DNA of 34,784 nt from Syntrophomonadaceae bacterium (GCA_012519455.1 JAAYQE010000004.1:1-34784); one strand, 5' to 3'. Shown: positions 25,807 through 34,272, counted from the first letter of the stretch. A program made the numbers and translations. The notes: generated by a model from the letters alone, not told the origin.

Positions 25807-26253
25807 TTAGACTTTAAAATCTTTTCTTAAAGGATGCCCCTCAAAATCTTCCGGCAATAAAATTCGACGAAGGTTGGGATGACTCAGAAATTCAATCCCC
25901 ATTAAATCATATACCTCACATTCCATTACCTCAGCTGCCGGGTAAAGATCCGAAATAGTAATAATTGATGGATTTTCATGCTCTATACGGCATTTAACCA
26001 TAATTTGATGACTATTTTTTATCGAAAAAAGATTATAAAAAACCATATAATGATCTTGGTAATCCACCGCCGTAATATCGAGCAGTATTTCAAAGTTATA
26101 TTCCGGATCATCACGTAATTCTTCAATCAAATAAATCAATTCATTTTCTTCAACTTGTACCTTGGTTAACCAATTATCTGGGAGTACATTAAGGGTAAAA
26201 TATCTTGAAGTTAAACGGCTAACTAATTCAGCAGACATTAAGTTATTATCCAT
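25807..26253 (-). CDS. nuoC: NADH-quinone oxidoreductase subunit C
   Basis: A 148-residue 30-kDa-type subunit with VYDLMGIEFLSHPNLRRILLPEDFEGHPLRKDF at the C-terminus, the family signature. It is a stand-alone NuoC, not fused to NuoD. Six bases separate it from nuoB. Confidence 0.95.
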   Translation of the reverse strand: MDNNLMSAELVSRLTSRYFTLNVLPDNWLTKVQVEENELIYLIEELRDDPEYNFEILLDITAVDYQDHYMVFYNLFSIKNSHQIMVKCRIEHENPSIITISDLYPAAEVMECEVYDLMGIEFLSHPNLRRILLPEDFEGHPLRKDFKV

Positions 26254-26259
26254 CGCTTT

Positions 26260-26763
26260 TTACCTCGCTGCTCTTTCCGGGTGGATAATTTTTTCGCGTA
26301 ATTTTAAAAGACCATAAATTAAGGCTTCTGGTCGGGGAGGACAACCGGGAATATATACATCAACCGGTAAAAAATCACCTACGCCTGGTAGTACGCAGTA
26401 TGAGTCTCGATAAGGGCCCCCACTAATCGCACAATTACCCATGGCAATTACATACTTGGGGTCCGCCATTTGATTATAAACCCGTTCCACCAATGGTTTT
26501 AATTTTTTATTTACTGATCCAGGAACAATTAATAAATCCGCCTGCCGCGGTGAAGGACGAAATAACTCAGAACCAAAGCGGGCAAAATCATACCGGGCAT
26601 TATTAGTGGACATCATTTCAATCGCACAACAAGCGATACCAAAAGTTAAAGGCCAAAGTGAATAGGCACGACCCCAGTTTAATACTTTTTCCACCGTAGT
26701 AAGAATAATGTTATGTTTAAGTAATTCCTGAACTTCGGCCGGTTGTTTGGTATCTAAATCCAT
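26260..26763 (-). CDS. nuoB: NADH-quinone oxidoreductase subunit B
   Basis: The 20-kDa-type subunit binds the terminal cluster N2 through cysteines in [20 protein letters not shown] and [10 protein letters not shown], all present. The ORF track begins at 26814 and overlaps nuoA by 61 bases. ATG at 26763 after AAGGAGGG gives [15 protein letters not shown] and only a ten-base overlap, so I use that start (about 167 residues). Confidence 0.95.
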   Translation of the reverse strand: MDLDTKQPAEVQELLKHNIILTTVEKVLNWGRAYSLWPLTFGIACCAIEMMSTNNARYDFARFGSELFRPSPRQADLLIVPGSVNKKLKPLVERVYNQMADPKYVIAMGNCAISGGPYRDSYCVLPGVGDFLPVDVYIPGCPPRPEALIYGLLKLREKIIHPERAAR

Positions 26764-27110
26764 TCTAAAGCGCCCTCCTTCCAGGCATACCAAAGACCGA
26801 GTAATAAAATACAAATAAAAATAAACATTTCAATAAAAGCAAATAACCCGAGACATTGAAATTGCACTGCCCAAGGATAAAGAAATACACATTCTACGTC
26901 AAAAGCTACGAATACCAGACCATATAAAAAATATTGTGACCTAAATTGAACCCAGGTCTCACCTTCGGTTTTCAGACCGCATTCATAAGTATCTTGCTTA
27001 ATCGGGTTAGGTCGTTTAGGGTTAACCAGCCAGGCCGTAGCTAAAGCTAATATTCCAAAAGAAAGCGCTACTAAGAAAAAAACACCGATACCTGCAAAAT
27101 CATTTAGCAT
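26754..27110 (-). CDS. nuoA: NADH-quinone oxidoreductase subunit A
   Basis: A 118-residue three-helix membrane subunit with the conserved [11 protein letters not shown] loop and [13 protein letters not shown]. It is the first gene of the nuo operon. Start ATG follows GGAGGGAAAAGGGGT. Confidence 0.95.
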   Translation of the reverse strand: MLNDFAGIGVFFLVALSFGILALATAWLVNPKRPNPIKQDTYECGLKTEGETWVQFRSQYFLYGLVFVAFDVECVFLYPWAVQFQCLGLFAFIEMFIFICILLLGLWYAWKEGALEWI

Positions 27111-27143
27111 ACCCCTTTTCCCTCCTTTCTATCTATAACAAGC

Positions 27144-27173
27144 ATTCTGCCATAAGTCAGGCCTAGGTGTCAA
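27144..27173 (-). promoter_or_regulatory. Candidate promoter of the nuo operon
   Basis: A perfect TTGACA is followed after 18 bases by CAGAAT on the minus strand, with the predicted start about 27 bases before the nuoA ATG. The -10 is not ideal. Confidence 0.55.
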
Positions 27174-27320
27174 TAATTGTCGGTTTTTGCACAAGCCGGT
27201 ATGCAATATGCAAAACAATTTGGTTGCTTAAATTCAGATATTATTACTATAATAATGATTTTATGGGAGAAAGAAAATACTTTACGACAAAATTTCTTTT
27301 GGTTAAATCTATCAAAACAT

Positions 27321-27343
27321 AAAAGTCGCCCCCAGGCGACTTT
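27321..27343 (-). terminator. Terminator downstream of tRNA-Leu
   Basis: AAAGTCGCC and GGCGACTTT form a nine-pair stem on the minus strand, followed by TATGTTTT. It lies about 50 bases past the tRNA and ahead of the nuo promoter. Confidence 0.8.
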
Positions 27344-27395
27344 GTAATCAAAACCTATTTTTGTATCATTTTATTATAATGTAGCATTTTTCAAT

Positions 27396-27483
27396 TGGTG
27401 CGGCAGAAGGGACTTGAACCCCCACGACCCCACGAGCCACTAGACCCTGAATCTAGCGCGTCTGCCAATTCCGCCACTGCCGC
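27396..27483 (-). tRNA. tRNA-Leu (anticodon CAG)
   Basis: The minus strand folds into a tRNA with acceptor GCGGCAG/CTGCCGC, D-arm, a long variable arm typical of class II tRNAs, and T-loop GGTTCAAGTCC. The anticodon loop TTCAGGG gives CAG, reading CUG leucine codons. The 3' CCA is encoded (GCACCA). Confidence 0.95.
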
Positions 27484-27558
27484 AATTTTTAAATCCACGC
27501 TTTTTAGTATAGTCCTTTCAAGGAATATTGTCAAGAGAGGCTTCATTATTTATTTAAC

Positions 27559-28053
27559 TCAATCCGTTCCTTTTCGCACCTGTATCTTCTCCAGCAGTTT
27601 ATGTTCAACATAAGGCGGCACTAATCCATCAATGCATCCCCCTAGCATGGCTACTTCTTTTATTTTGGTCGAACTAATATAAATATACTGGGGACTGGAA
27701 ACGATAAATATAGTTTCTACCGATGGACAGAGTTTATTATTCATTAAAGCCATTTGCATTTCATAATCGAAATCACTAACTGCTCTTAATCCCCTCACGA
27801 TAGCCTGAGCTTTTTGTTTTACGACATAATCCATTAAAAGCCCGGTAAAAGAGTCTACCAATACCCGTGGGTTGTGCCGGGTAACTTTCTGCAGGAGTTC
27901 TACCCTCTCTTCAATCGAGAAGAATCCCTTTTTTTGTGGATTATGAATTACCGCGACAATTATCTGATCGAATAACTTCGACGCTCGCTCCAGTATATCC
28001 AGGTGCCCATTTGTTACTGGATCGAAACTCCCCGGGTAGACGCCGATTCTCAA
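27559..28053 (-). CDS. coaD: Phosphopantetheine adenylyltransferase
   Basis: A 164-residue enzyme that adenylates 4'-phosphopantetheine, the penultimate step in coenzyme A synthesis. It has the nucleotidyltransferase motif YPGSFDPVTNGHLD with the TNGH signature, VRGLRAVSDFDYEMQMALMN, and the C-terminal YIYISSTKIKEVA. The start is TTG after a GGGGG site; the nearby ATG is out of frame. The usual Bacillota partner rsmD is not upstream; instead a structured intergenic stretch and a thiolase gene precede it. Confidence 0.95.
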   Translation of the reverse strand: MRIGVYPGSFDPVTNGHLDILERASKLFDQIIVAVIHNPQKKGFFSIEERVELLQKVTRHNPRVLVDSFTGLLMDYVVKQKAQAIVRGLRAVSDFDYEMQMALMNNKLCPSVETIFIVSSPQYIYISSTKIKEVAMLGGCIDGLVPPYVEHKLLEKIQVRKGTD

Positions 28054-28090
28054 CTTTTTGCATCCCCCTTTTTGGAAACCCGACGCTTAA

Positions 28091-28117
28091 GTATTACCCA
28101 CTGGGCAAACCCAATAC
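28091..28117 (-). promoter_or_regulatory. Hairpin in the coaD leader
   Basis: GTATT/AATAC encloses GGG-CAAA-CCC. Other small stems, such as TAGGA/TCCTA and CTCC/GGAG, fill the preceding 60 bases. The predicted coaD leader of about 125 bases is therefore structured; no known class is recognised. Confidence 0.3.
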
Positions 28118-28185
28118 GCACAGGACTGGTAGGATTTCCTATTCCCTCCCAAGGAGAGCACCGATTAGGTACCTCCCGAGTATTA

Positions 28186-28215
28186 ATATTACCAAAACCA
28201 AGTCTAAAAGATCAA
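28186..28215 (-). promoter_or_regulatory. Candidate promoter of coaD
   Basis: TTGATC and TAATAT are 18 bases apart on the minus strand. It lies between the nested hairpin element and coaD. Confidence 0.5.
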
Positions 28216-28237
28216 TGTTTTTATCAAATAAATATGG

Positions 28238-28313
28238 AGGGGGACCACTCGAAGCTCGGTGCTTGAACAGCCTCATCGGATGTCCGATGCCCCCGATTTC
28301 AAGGGGACCCCCT
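28238..28313. repeat. Nested inverted-repeat element (possible structured RNA)
   Basis: Three inverted repeats are nested: AGGGGG/CCCCCT (outer), CTTGAA/TTCAAG (middle) and CATCGGA-TG-TCCGATG (inner). The element is GC-rich within an AT-rich 320-base gap between the thiolase stop and coaD. It could be a small RNA, a 3' UTR processing element, or a dispersed palindromic repeat. The strand is not decided. Confidence 0.55.
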
Positions 28314-28377
28314 AATCTCTCACTTACCTAATGGTATCCGTTACAATGAAAAATAACATTATGAAAGGGCAGCAAAA

Positions 28378-29568
28378 CTACATTTCTACTGCCAGAGCTG
28401 TACCCATGCCACCACCAATGCAGAGAGTGGCCAGACCTTTCTTCGCTCCTCTACGCTTCATTTCATAAAGCAGGGTAACTAAAATACGAGCACCAGAGGC
28501 GCCAATCGGGTGACCGATAGCAGTTGCGCCACCGTTTACGTTGACCTTACTGAGGTCAAAACCGAGGTCTTTACCTACAGCAATCCATTGAGCTATAAAT
28601 GCTTCGTTGGCTTCAATCAGATCAAAGTCTTCAACCTTTAGGCCGGTTTTCGCACATAATTTCCGTACTGCCGGAATGGGGCCAGTACCCATAACCTTAG
28701 GATCAACACCACCGGAGGCCCAACCAACAAACTTAGCCATCGGGGTCAGTCCTAATTCTTTTGCTTTTTCTTCGGACATAACCACGATTGCGGCGGCTCC
28801 GTCATTAATCCCGGAGGCATTACCCGCAGTCACTATTCCGCCATCTTGGAAAGCAGGTCTTAGTTTACCTAGCGCTTCTTTGGTTGCCCCAAAACGAACA
28901 AATTCGTCGGTATCAAATACCGTGGTACCTTTTCTGGTCTTGATTTCTACCGGAACGATTTCATCCTTAAATTTACCTGCTTTGATCGCTGCTTCCGCTT
29001 TATTCTGACTGAGAGCTGCTTGCTCATCTAATTCTTCCCGAGTAAGACCATACTCTGCAGCTACGTTCTCTGCAGTATTACCCATATGGATGGAGTTGTA
29101 AACATCCCAGATTCCATCATAAATCATCATATCTTTTACTTTGCCAAAGCCACTTTTTGGGCTGGCCATCCGGTAGCCCCAGCGGGCTTCATCCAGAACA
29201 AAGGGAGCATCGGACATGTTTTCAGTACCGCCGGCTACGATGATATCCGCATCGCCGTTTTGAACGAATTGAGCCGCAATAGAAACGGCCCGTAGACCGG
29301 AGCCACAAACCTTGTTTATGGTCAAAGCAGGAACTTCAACCGGTAAGCCAGCACCCAAAGAACACTGACGAGCAATATTCTGGCCTAAACCACCCTGGAG
29401 AACACAACCAAATACTACTTCCTCTACTTTCGCCGGATCCAGATTAATCCTGTTCAAAGCTTCCTTAATAACTAAGGACCCAATCGAAGCTGCGCCCTGG
29501 CCTTTGAGGCTTCCCCCAAAGCTACCGACCGGAGTACGCACTGCACTGACGATTACAGCATTTCTCAT
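28378..29568 (-). CDS. atoB: Acetyl-CoA C-acetyltransferase (thiolase)
   Basis: A 396-residue thiolase with the nucleophilic cysteine in [17 protein letters not shown] (near 88), the histidine segment [18 protein letters not shown] near 350, and the second active-site cysteine in [13 protein letters not shown]. It condenses or cleaves acetoacetyl-CoA in the cytoplasm. Full length suggests a biosynthetic or short-chain type rather than a SCP-like form. Start follows GGAGG. With the etf/EMO genes nearby, a role in butyrate or fatty-acid beta-oxidation is plausible. The leader is about 190 bases from a SigH-like promoter motif. Confidence 0.95.
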   Translation of the reverse strand: MRNAVIVSAVRTPVGSFGGSLKGQGAASIGSLVIKEALNRINLDPAKVEEVVFGCVLQGGLGQNIARQCSLGAGLPVEVPALTINKVCGSGLRAVSIAAQFVQNGDADIIVAGGTENMSDAPFVLDEARWGYRMASPKSGFGKVKDMMIYDGIWDVYNSIHMGNTAENVAAEYGLTREELDEQAALSQNKAEAAIKAGKFKDEIVPVEIKTRKGTTVFDTDEFVRFGATKEALGKLRPAFQDGGIVTAGNASGINDGAAAIVVMSEEKAKELGLTPMAKFVGWASGGVDPKVMGTGPIPAVRKLCAKTGLKVEDFDLIEANEAFIAQWIAVGKDLGFDLSKVNVNGGATAIGHPIGASGARILVTLLYEMKRRGAKKGLATLCIGGGMGTALAVEM

Positions 29569-29647
29569 TTCTTATTAACCTCCATCTTTTATAATTTTTT
29601 TGGTTTTGGTACAACTTCTACCCTAAAACGTTTACCCCTCCACCAAT

Positions 29648-29668
29648 GAGGTGTATTCCCTTCACCTC
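29648..29668 (-). promoter_or_regulatory. Hairpin with an orphan Shine-Dalgarno in the thiolase leader
   Basis: GAGGTG/CACCTC form a six-pair stem that includes a perfect AAGGAGGTG, 80 bases upstream of the thiolase start and without a matching start codon at usual distance. The rest of the 370-base gap (29569-29939) holds the SigH-like motif and the hairpin at 29858. Confidence 0.3.
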
Positions 29669-29763
29669 CTTCAATACATAATAAAGACTGAGCCTTCCGA
29701 TTGCAGGATCTGCACAATCTCGCTCGTATGTTTGCCTGAACTGCTTGTTTTTGCTTTAGCTCT

Positions 29764-29793
29764 TTATTCTACAAAGATCTCCAAAATTCCTGC
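29764..29793 (-). promoter_or_regulatory. SigH-like promoter upstream of the thiolase gene
   Basis: GCAGGAATT, 12 bases, GTAGAATAA on the minus strand matches the SigH consensus RnAGGAwWW-(11-12)-RnnGAATww without a mismatch. No terminator lies between it and the thiolase gene. Confidence 0.55.
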
Positions 29794-29857
29794 CGCTTCT
29801 ACTACTTTTCTACGCTAACTTCGACTAAAATCCATCTTATTTAGGTTAGGACAGGAT

Positions 29858-29886
29858 GAGTGACTGCTCTTTCTAAGCAGTCACTC
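29858..29886 (-). terminator. Strong hairpin after the DUF224 oxidoreductase gene
   Basis: GAGTGACTGCT and AGCAGTCACTC form an 11-pair stem with a seven-base loop, 54 bases past the oxidoreductase stop. There is no T run on either side, so it may be a 3' stabilising or processing hairpin rather than a true intrinsic terminator. Confidence 0.5.
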
Positions 29887-29939
29887 TTCCCAACTATTCC
29901 TTTTCTACATCCGAGCGGATGAGATATGGCTTTATACAA

Positions 29940-32150
29940 TTAATGCTGCATGGCTTCTACCACTAATTCAGCTAAATCGCGGATCGGGAATTCTTCTAAA
30001 TCTTTGGACTTCACGCCGTCCTCAAACATTTGTAAACAGAACGGGCAGTTAGTAATGATTAATTCAGGATCAAGGTTTAGAGCCTGCTCGGTACGGTCTA
30101 TATTGATCCGCTTTTGCCCTTCATGCACATGCTCTTCTAACCACATCCGACCACCGCCGGCCCCACAACAGAAGCCTTTTTCGCGATTCCTTTCCATTTC
30201 CACAAAATTTGCCCCCGGTAAAGCCGAAATAATTTGACGTGGTGCATCATATTCATCGTTATGCCGTCCCAAGAAGCAGGAATCGTGATAAGTGACCTTC
30301 TTGCCCAGGGATTTATTTAGCTTGATTCTTCCGCTCTTAATCAAGTCCGCAATAAACTGGGTATGATGGATAACTTCGTAGTTACCGCCAAACTGCGGAT
30401 ACTCATTCTTTAGCGTATTCAAACAGTGCGGACAAGCCGTAATAATCTTTTGTACTCCGTAACCGTTCATGGTTTCTACAGCTTCAGTTACTAGTTGATA
30501 ATACAGATACTCATTACCTAAACGCCGAGCAGAATCACCGCAGCACTTTTCTTCGGCGCCTAGAATGGCAAACTTAACGCCGGCTTGTTTGAATATCTGG
30601 ACCATCGCCTTAGCTATCTTCTTGTTGCGATCATCATAAGCGCCAGAACATCCTACATAGTATAGATAATACTGAGAACGTTCATTTTCAGGAATTTCCG
30701 ACCACATGGGTACATCCATTCCTTCGGCCCATTTATCCCGATCTGCCCAACCAACGTTCCAGGGATTGCTGTTGTTTTCCATTCCCCGGAAAACCAGTTG
30801 CGCTTCACTGGGGAAGGAGCTTTGCCACATGACCAAGTTACGTCGCATCTCCACGGTCTTCGGAATATGCTCAATAAACATCGGGCACATTTCCATACAA
30901 GCACCACAATTGGTGCAATCCCAAATGGCTTCTTCCGAAATTACATCACCAATTAAGGCCTTCTCCATCACATCAACTACGCCTTCATCAGACATCGCAC
31001 CGGCAGCCTCTTCTTCGGCAACGGCCGCTTTCTTTTGCGTCAGCAAGATTGGAGCTTTCTCTAACCAGTGGGCCTTAAGATCCTGGATCAACATCTTTGG
31101 ATTCAGGGCCTTACCGGTCAGGTAGGCCGGACAGTTATCCTGACACCGTCCACAACGGATACAGGTATCAAAATCCAGCATATCCTTCCAGGTGAATTCT
31201 TCAATCGCTTCTACCCCAAAGGTTTCTGCTTCTTCAATGTTAGGAATCGGTTTAACGGCACCTTTAGGTCCTAAGTTACGGAAGAAGTAGTTCAGCATAC
31301 CGGCCATAATATGCCATAGTTTGGTCTGCGGAATTAGACCAATGAAGAGGAAAGCGATAAACATATGGAACCACCATAACATCCGATGCCAGATCGTTAC
31401 GGTGTCAACCGGAACGTTGTAAAATAGTTGCGCCAAGGCCCAACCAATAGGATGAGCAGCTTTATAGATAGGAGCTAGTTGAGCAATTGCGGACGCAGTT
31501 ACCACCCCGCCACCCATAGCGATTAATTGACCGGTAATACGTAAGGACTCAATAAAGTAACCGGTAAGCATAATAACCAATACCAGGGCCAGAATCCAGC
31601 CATCTTCTTCCCGGGTATCATTTAACCGGTCTGGTTTTACCACATAACGACGATAAATGAAGTATAAAACCCCTAAAATAGCGACAATACCACCGATCTC
31701 ACCTATAAGATGAAATCCAACAAAGAAATTACCCGTCATTTTTGGAATGTGCAAGCCAAACCACATCTCCGTTACTTCCCGAACGGTCGAGGTAATAGCT
31801 ACTGTTCCGGTTAGGGCAAACATGAGTACCCATCCCCAAAAAAGTGCAAAGTGACTCCAACCAGGAAGCGTTTCCCGAGTAATTCGGCCATGACCAAAAG
31901 TATATTTCAACCAGGAGCCAATACGGGTTCCTACCTCATCGGTCCGTTTCTCGGATTTACCTACGCTATACAATCGGCAGCGGCAATAAAAACCATAGAT
32001 AAACGCAAGTAACGGAATCCACATGATTAACAAATACATATGAGCCCAGGGAATGTTGGTAGGAGAGACCCGGGTAATAAGTTCTACAGCTTCTTTAGAC
32101 GCCTCTGCGAAACTAGCCGAATAACTGAAAAAGTGTAACAGACCCTCCAT
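29940..32150 (-). CDS. DUF224/HdrD-like membrane FeS oxidoreductase (Etf:menaquinone type)
   Basis: A 736-residue fusion. The N-terminal third is a membrane domain of about six helices resembling the NarI cytochrome b subunit, with His residues in FALFWGWVLM and IWHRMLWWFHMFIAF regions. Two 4Fe-4S motifs follow, CIRCGRCQDNCPAYLTGK and CTNCGACMEMCPMFIEH. The C-terminal part carries two cysteine-rich CCG domains (CCGDSARRLG and CCGAGGGRMW), as in HdrD/HdrB. Such proteins, next to etfBA, are described as Etf:menaquinone oxidoreductases (EMO) in syntrophs and Geobacter-like anaerobes. Here it lies downstream of etfBA in the same orientation. It would pass electrons from reduced EtfAB to menaquinone, or the reverse. 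A large stem-loop separates it from etfA. Confidence 0.92.
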   Translation of the reverse strand: MEGLLHFFSYSASFAEASKEAVELITRVSPTNIPWAHMYLLIMWIPLLAFIYGFYCRCRLYSVGKSEKRTDEVGTRIGSWLKYTFGHGRITRETLPGWSHFALFWGWVLMFALTGTVAITSTVREVTEMWFGLHIPKMTGNFFVGFHLIGEIGGIVAILGVLYFIYRRYVVKPDRLNDTREEDGWILALVLVIMLTGYFIESLRITGQLIAMGGGVVTASAIAQLAPIYKAAHPIGWALAQLFYNVPVDTVTIWHRMLWWFHMFIAFLFIGLIPQTKLWHIMAGMLNYFFRNLGPKGAVKPIPNIEEAETFGVEAIEEFTWKDMLDFDTCIRCGRCQDNCPAYLTGKALNPKMLIQDLKAHWLEKAPILLTQKKAAVAEEEAAGAMSDEGVVDVMEKALIGDVISEEAIWDCTNCGACMEMCPMFIEHIPKTVEMRRNLVMWQSSFPSEAQLVFRGMENNSNPWNVGWADRDKWAEGMDVPMWSEIPENERSQYYLYYVGCSGAYDDRNKKIAKAMVQIFKQAGVKFAILGAEEKCCGDSARRLGNEYLYYQLVTEAVETMNGYGVQKIITACPHCLNTLKNEYPQFGGNYEVIHHTQFIADLIKSGRIKLNKSLGKKVTYHDSCFLGRHNDEYDAPRQIISALPGANFVEMERNREKGFCCGAGGGRMWLEEHVHEGQKRINIDRTEQALNLDPELIITNCPFCLQMFEDGVKSKDLEEFPIRDLAELVVEAMQH

Positions 32151-32181
32151 TCATTACCCCCCCTTGGTGTTTTTTACATGA

Positions 32182-32231
32182 ATACTGGATATGCGAGGCG
32201 GCAGATAGAATGCAGTGCGCATATCCAGTAT
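32182..32231 (-). repeat. 14-bp inverted repeat between etfA and the DUF224 gene
   Basis: ATACTGGATATGCG and its exact reverse complement are separated by 22 bases, making a strong stem-loop in the etfBA-EMO transcript. No T run follows within ten bases, so it is more likely a processing, stability or protein-binding site than a terminator. Confidence 0.7.
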
Positions 32232-32286
32232 CCTTTTCTTTACCAAACCAGGAGTTTTAGCAACTCATGGTTATTTCTCTAAATAC

Positions 32287-33243
32287 TTACTTCTTTAATT
32301 CCTTAATCATCTCTGGGACAACGGCAAACATATCGCCCACAACCCCAAAGTCAGAAATAGCGAAAATTGGAGCTTCTGGGTCTTTGTTAATAGAAACAAT
32401 ATTCTTGGAAGAAGACATACCCGCTACGTGCTGGATCGCGCCGGAAATACCAGCTGCCACATAAAGAATCGGGTTAACCACTTTACCGGTTTGACCTACT
32501 TGATACTGGTTATCAATCCAGCCTGAGTCAATCGCAGCTCGCGAAGCACCAACTGCGGCCCCAAAAATATCTGCCAATTCTTCCAGTAATTTGAAGCCTT
32601 CGGCCCCTTTAGCCCCACGACCGCCGGATACTACATAGTTAGCTTCCGTAAGTTCTGGACGACTGGAAACGGTAGGAATGAATTCTTTTATGGTTTGATA
32701 TAGATCTGCATCGGTTACAGCTACATCAGCTTTAATAACCTCAGGAGTCTTACCCGCTTCAGCAACGTCAAAAATATTCGCCCTGATAGTAGCCATGGCC
32801 GGTACCGCAGCACATGACACCTTAGCAAAAGCCTTACCCGCATAAATCGGACGGGTAAAAGTCAGTTTTCCCCCGCTGGCTTCAACATCGGTGCAGTCGG
32901 TAACTAAACCAGTATCTAATTTTTGAGCCGCCCGAGGAGCCAAGTCTTTACCCATTGCGGAATGACCAAATAAAATCGTAGCCGGCTCATATTTTTTCGC
33001 TAGTGCAGCTAGTTGAGCTGCATAAGCTCCAGTATTATAAACAGCAAACTTAGCATCATCAACTAGGTATACTTTATCCGCACCGGCTTTGCCCGCTTCA
33101 GCAGCTAAGCCTTCAACACCCTGACCCATGATCACTGCTGCTACTTCATCACCGAATTCGCAGGCTTTACTAATCAGTTCTAAAGAAACCTTTCTAATCT
33201 TACCATCCCGTTGGTCTATGACAACCCACGTTCCTTTTGCCAT
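32287..33243 (-). CDS. etfA: Electron transfer flavoprotein subunit alpha
   Basis: A 318-residue EtfA. The N-terminal half is the ETF fold (residues 1-185). The C-terminal FAD domain shows VVSGGRGAKGAEGFKLLEELAD, VGASRAAIDSGWIDNQYQVGQTGKVV, YVAAGISGAIQHVAGM and INKDPEAPIFAISDFGVVGD. It receives electrons from acyl-CoA dehydrogenases. There is no N-terminal ferredoxin domain. It follows etfB by 40 bases, and the DUF224 oxidoreductase follows downstream. Whether it is a bifurcating or non-bifurcating type is not settled by inspection. Confidence 0.95.
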   Translation of the reverse strand: MAKGTWVVIDQRDGKIRKVSLELISKACEFGDEVAAVIMGQGVEGLAAEAGKAGADKVYLVDDAKFAVYNTGAYAAQLAALAKKYEPATILFGHSAMGKDLAPRAAQKLDTGLVTDCTDVEASGGKLTFTRPIYAGKAFAKVSCAAVPAMATIRANIFDVAEAGKTPEVIKADVAVTDADLYQTIKEFIPTVSSRPELTEANYVVSGGRGAKGAEGFKLLEELADIFGAAVGASRAAIDSGWIDNQYQVGQTGKVVNPILYVAAGISGAIQHVAGMSSSKNIVSINKDPEAPIFAISDFGVVGDMFAVVPEMIKELKK

Positions 33244-33283
33244 CGGTTTGTTCTCCTCCTTCGTTCACTAAATTCTAAGCCGA

Positions 33284-34030
33284 TTAGCCGACGACCCGAG
33301 CTTCGTTCTTCAGCCAGTTAACGAGTTGAGCAGCTACATCCGCTGCTTCGCCTTCGATTTTCTTACCCGCAGCTTTTGGAGGCGGAATGAATAACGATTC
33401 AACGGTAGTTTTATTCGCCAAAGCTTCTCCAGCTACCTTGTCTACCGGTTTCTTTTTCGCTTGCATAATACCCTTCATGGAAGGATAACGAGGTTCATTC
33501 ATTCCGACCTGGCAAGTAATAACCGCTGGAAGCTTAACCTCGATAATTTCGGTACCGCCATCGGTTTCACGGGTACAGGTAGCAACGCCACCATTCAATT
33601 CTAATTTACGTACTACGTTAACATGGGGAAGGTTCAGGATTTCGGCCATCCGAGTAGGAACTTGAGAAGAACCATCGTCTGCCGCTACGTGACCGCAAAG
33701 AATCAGGTCTGCGCCTAAACCGCCAACTGCCTTGGCTAAAATGCCTGCCCGAGCATATTCATCGGCATCTGCATCAGCACTAACTACAACACCCTTATCC
33801 GCACCCATCGCTAGTGCTTGTCGAAGCGTATCCTGCGTTTTTTCAGGACCTGCGGTTACTACAATTACTTCTCCGCCCTGCTTTTCTTTTATTTGCAGAG
33901 CTTCCTCCACGGCTACTTCATCGTAAGGGTTTAGAATTAGGTTAATACCATCTTCACTAACTTTGCCGTCTTTAAGAGTAATCTTAGCCTCTGTATCAAA
34001 GGTTTGCTTAGCTAATACAGCTATTTTCAA
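33284..34030 (-). CDS. etfB: Electron transfer flavoprotein subunit beta
   Basis: A 248-residue EtfB with VVTAGPEKTQDTLRQALAMGADKGVVV, LILCGHVAADDGSSQVPTRMAEIL and the TDGGTEIIEVKLPAVITCQVGMNEPRYPSMKGIMQAKKKP recognition-loop region. The ORF track starts at 34063, but AAAGGAGG lies inside that extension eight bases before a TTG at 34030, giving LKIAVLAKQTFDTEAKI, the usual EtfB N-terminus. It is the first gene of the etfBA-EMO group and has an exceptionally long structured upstream region. Confidence 0.93.
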   Translation of the reverse strand: MKIAVLAKQTFDTEAKITLKDGKVSEDGINLILNPYDEVAVEEALQIKEKQGGEVIVVTAGPEKTQDTLRQALAMGADKGVVVSADADADEYARAGILAKAVGGLGADLILCGHVAADDGSSQVPTRMAEILNLPHVNVVRKLELNGGVATCTRETDGGTEIIEVKLPAVITCQVGMNEPRYPSMKGIMQAKKKPVDKVAGEALANKTTVESLFIPPPKAAGKKIEGEAADVAAQLVNWLKNEARVVG

Positions 34031-34201
34031 AGCTCTTTCCTCCTTTGAGAATGGTTTTTTCACTAAAATAATCTTTGTACTACTTACCTATTGATTTTAA
34101 CCAACTCTGTCTCTACTTAGAAAAACGAACCTTCTTTCACCACCCCCAACCGAGTTTTATGTGTGATTCGTGGCCCCCTCAGTCTATCTCTGACGGTATT
34201 T

Positions 34202-34272
34202 TCCACTTTCTAACTCAGTTTCTGTAAAACTAAAGCAAATAAGATTAATCCTCTTACTGGTTAGAAAGTGGA
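34202..34272. repeat. 13-bp perfect inverted repeat upstream of etfB
   Basis: TCCACTTTCTAAC (34202-34214) and GTTAGAAAGTGGA (34260-34272) flank a 45-base loop. The core CACTTTCTA also recurs in the loop of the hairpin at 34453. It lies within the etfB leader. Confidence 0.75.

Noticed and set aside
26764-26814. Longer NuoB start in the ORF track
   Set aside because: It would overlap nuoA by 61 bases; ATG at 26763 has AAGGAGGG at proper distance and gives a normal NuoB N-terminus.
28238-28313. tRNA-like fold, including tRNA-Sec or pseudo-tRNA
   Set aside because: The outer stem is acceptor-like, but there is no proper anticodon arm or T-arm; the nested repeats give one elongated hairpin instead.
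27936-28331. Plus-strand ORFs of 131 and 87 aa between coaD and the thiolase gene
   Set aside because: They overlap the coaD start and the palindromic element, differ in frame, and show no ribosome binding site or family features.
28607-29008. Plus-strand ORF of 133 aa
   Set aside because: Antisense shadow of the thiolase gene, with serine/alanine-rich composition typical of reversed codons.
30706-31125. Plus-strand ORF of 139 aa
   Set aside because: Antisense to the DUF224 oxidoreductase, whose motifs are intact; no start signal or recognisable domain.
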